The notes under the pieces are model-generated. The model was not told where the DNA came from, did not search any database, and saw only the letters and a list, made by a program, of their open reading frames with translations. A program made the position numbers and the translations under genes. Positions 60,911 through 64,000 of a DNA stretch of 64,000 nucleotides are shown one piece after another. The stretch's first letter is position 1. Each line of letters starts with the position of its first letter. Where the stretch lies: positions 2,914,001-2,978,000 of the forward strand of contig JADJXK010000002.1 of NCBI GenBank assembly GCA_016710325.1, given 5' to 3'. This DNA is from Candidatus Leptofilum proximum. GTDB taxonomy: Bacteria; Chloroflexota; Anaerolineae; Promineifilales; Promineifilaceae.

Positions 60911-60974
60911 GAAACGTGAAACGTGAAACGTGATGCCTGTTGTTTCCCTCACGTTTAGGTTTCACGTTTCTTGT
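60911..60974 (-). repeat. GTGAAAC-family hairpin between thiD and the Ddn-like gene
   Basis: Four GTGAAAC-like words (60911-60932) face TCACGTTTAGGTTTCACG and TTTC (60949-60972). It resembles the hairpins at 3967-4017 and 25348-25382. It begins directly at the end of the Ddn-like gene on the minus strand. Confidence 0.65.
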
Positions 60975-60975
60975 T

Positions 60976-61344
60976 TTAACCGGTAAAAATAACCTCAATC
61001 AAGGGGCTGCCCGTGACCAGTTCATCCAGCGATTCAACTTGCTCGTGGTACCACTCCATGCCGGGCGCGCTCAAAACGGCGCGGCGCTCGATGGGGTTGA
61101 GCACAAAGCGGGCGCGGGCGGGTAAATCGGCCTGCACCGACTCTTTTAAGTGGAAGATAAAGTTGGGGTTTTCCAGCAAATTGGCGTACCAGTCGCGCGG
61201 GCCAGGTGTACCGGTGATGTAGGTACGGCCGTTCACCTGCTTAAACCAGATTTCCACCCGTCGCGGCTGCCCGCTTTTGCGCCCCATCGTGGTAATGTCA
61301 ATGACCTCGTCCGTGGCCAATGCCTGACTGATTTTCTCGTCCAT
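60976..61344 (-). CDS. Deazaflavin-dependent nitroreductase-like protein (Ddn/DUF385)
   Basis: The 122-residue split-barrel protein has ITTMGRKSGQPRRVEIWF, GRTYITGTPGPRDWYANLLENP and FHLKESVQADLPARARFV, the pattern of the Ddn/F420-dependent oxidoreductase group (often abbreviated DUF385). Members use coenzyme F420 or bind flavins or heme. An NADPH:F420-reductase-like gene lies 2 kb downstream, which supports F420 use in this organism but does not prove it. The ATG at 61344 fits the family start; the longer frame reads upstream sequence. Confidence 0.85.
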   Translation of the reverse strand: MDEKISQALATDEVIDITTMGRKSGQPRRVEIWFKQVNGRTYITGTPGPRDWYANLLENPNFIFHLKESVQADLPARARFVLNPIERRAVLSAPGMEWYHEQVESLDELVTGSPLIEVIFTG

Positions 61345-61677
61345 GAAAGCAACCTCGTTGCCAAGAATCTTTTCATCACGAATGACACGAATCAACGAAT
61401 TTAACAAATGATTTGTGCTGTTTGTCTATTCGTCCCATTCGCGATGGCATTTACCAATCAAACCTGAAGCTATTTTTAGCATTTTAGCATACCCGTTGCC
61501 GATTCAGGCAAGAGGGGATAGGATTTAGTGTCAACCTGATCACAATACGCGGTCTGTTTTGGAAACGGCCGTAGGGGCATCCCCCACTTTAATTAGCCAA
61601 AGATAACAGAAAACTCAGAGAAAAATAGCTCTAAAATCTCTGTGCCCTCTGTGGCCAAAAATTTACAGGATAAATCA
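61345..61677. other. Gap of about 330 bp upstream of the ABC-F gene
   Basis: The left half holds ATTCGT-type words (61366-61450). One ACGGCCGT lies at about 61565. The right half has words such as CTCTGTGCCCTCTGTGGCC near 61638-61657. No gene or RNA is seen; the promoter of the ABC-F gene presumably lies here. Confidence 0.45.
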
Positions 61678-63315
61678 ATGTTAGTTGCCAACGATATCAC
61701 CCTCTCCTTCGGGCAGCGGGTGCTTTTTAAAGACGTCAATCTCAAATTTCTGCCTGGGAACTGCTACGGCCTCATCGGGGCCAACGGCGCGGGCAAATCG
61801 ACTTTTCTCAAGGTTCTGGCCGGGGAAATCGAGCCGAATCGCGGCGATGTGCTGACCGATCCCAACGAGCGCATCGCCGTTTTGCAGCAGGACCAGTTCG
61901 CCTTCGACGACTACACGGTGATGGAAACGGTCATCATGGGGCATAAGCAGCTGTATGAAGTGCAGCAAGCGCGCGATGCCATTTACGCCAAGCCGGACTT
62001 TTCCGAGGAGGATGGCATTCTGGCCGCCGATTTGGAAGCGACCTTTGCCGAGCTGAACGGCTACGAAGCGGAGTCCGAAGCGGCCACGCTGCTCAAGGGG
62101 CTGGGCATCGAAGAAGAACTGCTCGACCGCACCATGCGCGATTTGGAAGGCACACAAAAGGTGCGCGTGCTTTTGGCCCAGGCGATGTTTGGCAACCCAG
62201 ACATCCTGCTGCTGGATGAACCAACCAACCAGCTGGACCTGGACACCATCCGCTGGCTGGAAGATTTCCTGTTCCGCTTCAACAACACCGTCATCGTCGT
62301 CTCGCATGATCGGCACTTTCTCAACAACGTCTGCACCCACATCGCCGACATTGACTTTGGCAAGATTCAGCTGTACGTGGGCAACTACGAATTCTGGTAC
62401 GAATCCAGCCAGCTGGCTATGGAACAGCGCAAAAACGAGAAGAAGAAGCGCGAAGACAAAATCAAGGAGCTGGAGGAGTTTGTGCGCCGCTTTAGCGCCA
62501 ACGTGGCCAAGGCGCGCCAGGCCACCTCGCGCAAAAAGCTCATCGAAAAGCTGACGATGGACGAGCTGCCCGCCAGCACGCGTCGTTTTCCCTTTGTGGG
62601 GTTCGACCCGGAACGGCCGTGTGGCAAGGTCGTCCTGCGCGTGCAAAATCTCAGCAAGTGGGTCGATGGCCAGCCTGCCCTCAGCAGCTTCAACCTGGAA
62701 GTAAACCAGGGCGACAAAATCGCCTTCATCGGCGACAACGACCTGGTGAAAACCACTCTGTTTGACATTTTGGCGGGCGAACTGGAGCCAGACAGCGGCA
62801 GCTACGAATGGGGCACCACCATCACCATGTCCTACTTCCCCAAAGAAAACAGCGCCTACTTCGACACCGACCTGAACCTGGTGGAGTGGCTGCGCCAGTA
62901 CGCCACTGTAGACGACAGTGAGACATTCCTGCGCGGCTTTTTGGGACGCATGCTCTTCTCCGGCGAGGAGGCGCTGAAAAACACGCGGGTCCTCTCCGGC
63001 GGTGAAAAAGTGCGCTGCATGTTGTCGCGCATGATGCTCAGCGGGGCCAATGTGCTGATGCTGGACGAACCGACCAACCATCTGGACCTGGAAGCCATCA
63101 CCGCGCTCAACAAGGGACTGATCAAGTTCCCCGAAGTGGTGCTGTTTGCCTCGCACGACTACGAATTTGTCAACACCATCGCCAACCGCATCGTGGAGAT
63201 CACCCCTGGCGGTGCGATTGACCGGATGATGAACCTGGAGGCGTACCTGGCCGATCCCACCATCACCGCCCTGCGCCGCGAACTGTACCACGGCGAACAC
63301 GCCCTGACGTTGTAG
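61678..63315 (+). CDS. ABC-F family ATPase (YbiT-like)
   Basis: The 545-residue soluble protein has two ATPase domains. The first has Walker A GANGAGKST, a signature-like DLEGTQKVRV and Walker B ILLLDEPTNQLDL. The second has GDNDLVKTT in place of a full Walker A (last Gly missing), signature LSGGEKVRC and VLMLDEPTNHLDL. A charged linker (MEQRKNEKKKREDKIKELEEF) joins them. ABC-F proteins bind the ribosome E site and relieve stalls or antibiotic block. The missing P-loop Gly in the second domain appears family-typical for this branch, as far as I recall. The ATG at 61678 has AGGA upstream; an upstream in-frame start is rejected. Confidence 0.92.
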   Translation: MLVANDITLSFGQRVLFKDVNLKFLPGNCYGLIGANGAGKSTFLKVLAGEIEPNRGDVLTDPNERIAVLQQDQFAFDDYTVMETVIMGHKQLYEVQQARDAIYAKPDFSEEDGILAADLEATFAELNGYEAESEAATLLKGLGIEEELLDRTMRDLEGTQKVRVLLAQAMFGNPDILLLDEPTNQLDLDTIRWLEDFLFRFNNTVIVVSHDRHFLNNVCTHIADIDFGKIQLYVGNYEFWYESSQLAMEQRKNEKKKREDKIKELEEFVRRFSANVAKARQATSRKKLIEKLTMDELPASTRRFPFVGFDPERPCGKVVLRVQNLSKWVDGQPALSSFNLEVNQGDKIAFIGDNDLVKTTLFDILAGELEPDSGSYEWGTTITMSYFPKENSAYFDTDLNLVEWLRQYATVDDSETFLRGFLGRMLFSGEEALKNTRVLSGGEKVRCMLSRMMLSGANVLMLDEPTNHLDLEAITALNKGLIKFPEVVLFASHDYEFVNTIANRIVEITPGGAIDRMMNLEAYLADPTITALRRELYHGEHALTL

Positions 63316-63398
63316 AATTTATCCACAGATTGCACAGATTACGCAGATTTTCTTTATTCTCTGTGTAATCTTCGTGCAACTCTGTGTTCCGCTTTTTA
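63316..63398. repeat. ACAGATT/AATCTGTG inverted words
   Basis: ATCCACAGATTGCACAGATT-like words face TCTCTGTGTAATCTTCGTGC-like words in the gap between the ABC-F and F420-reductase genes. Comparable to 54000-54060. Confidence 0.55.
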
Positions 63399-63412
63399 AA
63401 AGGAGTTTTCAT

Positions 63413-64000
63413 ATGAAAATTGGCATAATCGGTACCGGCAATGTGGGGAGTGCGTTGGGCAAGGGCTGGGCCAGCCAGGGGCACAAGGTTGTCTTTGGCA
63501 CGCGGCAGCCGGAAGGTGAGAAGGTACAGAAGCTGCTGGCGGAAGTGGGTGAGGGGGTAACGGCCGTTCCCATCCCCGACGCCATTCAACAATCCGACAT
63601 CATCGTGCTGGCCACGCCCTGGAACGCCGCTTCAGACGTCGCCCACGCCGTCACCAACTGGCGAGGCAAAATTGTGATCGACGCCACCAACCCGATTGCG
63701 CCGGGTTTGCAGCTGGCTGTGGGGCATACCACCTCCGCCGCCGAGCAGCTGGCCACCTTTTTGCCGGGGGCCAGCGTGGTGAAAGCCTTCAACACCACCG
63801 GCGCGGAAAACATGCTCGACCCCCTCTACGATGGTGATCCGATCACCATGTTCATCTGCGGCGATGATGCTGACGCCAAAAACACCGTCACCGAACTGGC
63901 CGAAACGCTCGGCTTTGACGTGGCCGACGTGGGCGGGCTGGAAGCCGCCCGGCTTATCGAGCCAATGGCCATGGTCTGGATCACCCTGGCGATGAAGCAA
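63413..64000 (+). CDS. NADPH:F420 reductase-like protein (cut by window end)
   Basis: At least 196 codons are open to the window end. The product begins MKIGIIGTGNVGSALGKGW, a Rossmann fold with GxGxxG, and continues with VVFGTRQP, IIVLATPWNA, IDATNPIAPG and VVKAFNTTGAENM. These segments are typical of the F420-dependent NADP oxidoreductase (Fno/NpdG) group and its relatives. They transfer hydride between NADP(H) and F420. The ATG at 63413 has AGGAG seven nt upstream. The C-terminus is missing, and some members of this family use other substrates, so the F420 assignment is tentative. Confidence 0.8.
   Translation, partial: MKIGIIGTGNVGSALGKGWASQGHKVVFGTRQPEGEKVQKLLAEVGEGVTAVPIPDAIQQSDIIVLATPWNAASDVAHAVTNWRGKIVIDATNPIAPGLQLAVGHTTSAAEQLATFLPGASVVKAFNTTGAENMLDPLYDGDPITMFICGDDADAKNTVTELAETLGFDVADVGGLEAARLIEPMAMVWITLAMKQ

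Noticed and set aside
61681..63300. 539-codon minus-strand frame opposite the ABC-F gene
   Set aside because: Shadow of a well-supported ABC-F gene.

Overview
The window reads like a chromosome segment of an uncultured filamentous Chloroflexota bacterium (Anaerolineae/Ardenticatenia-like). That placement is inferred from gene content and style: PMT/DUF2142 membrane proteins, a BFN-domain protein, a DnaB-DnaD-DnaC type replication cluster, many Pro/Thr-rich lipoproteins and roughly 60% G+C. No rRNA, tRNA, CRISPR array or intact insertion sequence was found. 56 protein genes are supported, two of them cut by the window ends.

Layout. 1-2 kb: patatin-like hydrolase (cut), crotonase-family protein, AhpD-like protein with an in-frame TGA. 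2-8 kb: type I asparaginase, then an ABC ATPase / FtsX-type permease / lipoprotein adaptor export set. 8.4-13.3 kb: HEPN-MNT toxin-antitoxin pair, orphan response regulator, a DsbA-like lipoprotein with a second in-frame TGA, an unknown protein, an MBL hydrolase and MenG/UbiE. 13.5-21.7 kb: FtsK, GxxExxY protein, PgeF, lipoproteins and a LysM protein. 21.8-25.3 kb: replicative helicase DnaB, a DnaD-like protein and a helicase loader with two AAA+ domains in tandem. 25.4-37.1 kb: BFN nuclease, secreted peptidases, zinc-ribbon membrane protein, NADP isocitrate dehydrogenase, MscS channel, class A PBP, META lipoprotein. 37.3-43.4 kb: SlyD, CspA, alpha/beta hydrolase, PadR with a HAAS membrane protein, PMT-type membrane protein. 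43.7-52.3 kb: BTAD regulator, isocitrate lyase and malate synthase, divergent RamB-like regulator, hybrid histidine kinase. 52.5-58.7 kb: acyltransferase, deaminase and a HerA / HAS-barrel / AT-rich unknown / NurA module. 58.8-64 kb: YjjX, GbsR-type regulator, ThiD, Ddn-like protein, ABC-F ATPase and an NADPH:F420 reductase-like gene cut by the end.

Most striking signals. (1) Two unrelated redox genes each carry a single in-frame TGA exactly where a catalytic cysteine is expected (CHY-U at 1484-1486, U-GSC at 10522-10524). Each is followed 10-11 nt later by a 6-bp hairpin with G-containing loop, the geometry of a bacterial SECIS element, so both are best read as selenoproteins. (2) The palindromic octamer ACGGCCGT occurs about 95 times by hand count (about 2 expected), in genes on both strands and in intergenic hairpins; it is absent from the one clearly AT-rich gene. 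This resembles the cyanobacterial HIP1 phenomenon. (3) Gene ends are decorated by several families of short-word inverted repeats that often begin within the stop codon. (4) The glyoxylate-shunt genes share an intergenic region with a RamB-like regulator, and it carries two identical 14-bp palindromes.
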